Under the pieces are notes generated by a model. The model was not told the DNA's origin and made no database searches. It saw nothing but the letters and a program-made list of their open reading frames with translations. The position numbers and the translations under genes were made by a program. A stretch of DNA of 64,000 nucleotides, taken from assembly GCA_934047225.1 (NCBI GenBank), contig OW204011.1:13776339-13840338 (forward strand), written 5' to 3'. Position 1 is the stretch's first letter. Each line of letters starts with the position of its first letter. The stretch is from Ypsolopha sequella. Taxonomy: Eukaryota; Arthropoda; Insecta; Lepidoptera; Ypsolophidae. This document shows positions 63,881 to 64,000 of the stretch, piece after piece.

Positions 63881-64000
63881 ATAAATTTCATTTCATTTAA
63901 ATTTCAAATAAATCTCTAGATATTGTTAAAACACACCTGATAAAAATGTTTGAGTTCTGTTGAGTTAAGGGCTATTTTGCAATAAAGAAAATTTAGTTTT

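Overview
The window is AT-rich, transposon-packed insect DNA and almost certainly lepidopteran. Evidence: spliced genes with GT-AG introns, a dispersed repeat with the 'gagtcggac/cgcacttggccgg' ends common in moth and butterfly genomes, several APE-type LINE lineages (Jockey, CR1-like, RTE), and many small terminal-inverted-repeat (TIR) elements. No bacterial genes, CRISPR or rRNA are seen. About 90% of the listed short ORFs are chance frames; some begin at GTG/TTG/CTG, which is not meaningful here.

Host genes. Two split genes can be rebuilt by eye. (1) On the minus strand, five exons (15010-14880, 13245-13090, 12613-12487, 10996-10879, 3036-2867) join in phase into a 233-residue secreted, charged protein with four cysteines clustered near its C-terminus; I do not recognise the family. 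(2) On the plus strand, exons 25857-25892, 29602-29659 and 36406-36647 join in phase into a 111-residue secreted Gly/Ala-rich, cysteine-free (after signal removal) protein. It has a TATA box upstream and a probable non-coding last exon at 41793-about 41897. The two genes point away from each other, with about 10.8 kb of repeats between their starts.

Repeat layout. 1-2.8 kb: AT-rich dispersed repeat, inverted-repeat element, two foldback MITE copies. 3-10.1 kb (last intron of gene 1): hAT-like elements, RTE and CR1-like remnants, a tRNA-like SINE head, a TTAA-flanked 1.58-kb element holding a long hairpin. 13.5-14.2 kb: Penelope-like remnant with a GIY-YIG domain between inverted arms. 14.5-25.7 kb: MITEs, two repeat families in mirror arrangement with copies at 26.6-28.4 kb, a 1.2-kb TIR element with a nested hairpin, a LINE RT remnant, a mariner-like element. 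31.5-35.9 kb: a LINE with ORF1 and ORF2 inside intron 2 of gene 2. 40.9-41.7 kb: a MULE transposase remnant.

42.9-63.1 kb: one BEL/Pao LTR retrotransposon, 20.2 kb as it stands, bounded by a 5-bp target duplication (cagag). It has about 2.0-kb LTRs that look nearly identical, a primer-binding site matching tRNA-Tyr, and one Gag-Pol frame. Four LINEs are nested in it: two in the 5' LTR, one (with an intact 1020-residue ORF2) splitting pol, and one in the 3' LTR. Removing them leaves an element of about 11 kb. This is a recent arrival that was then hit repeatedly by active LINEs.
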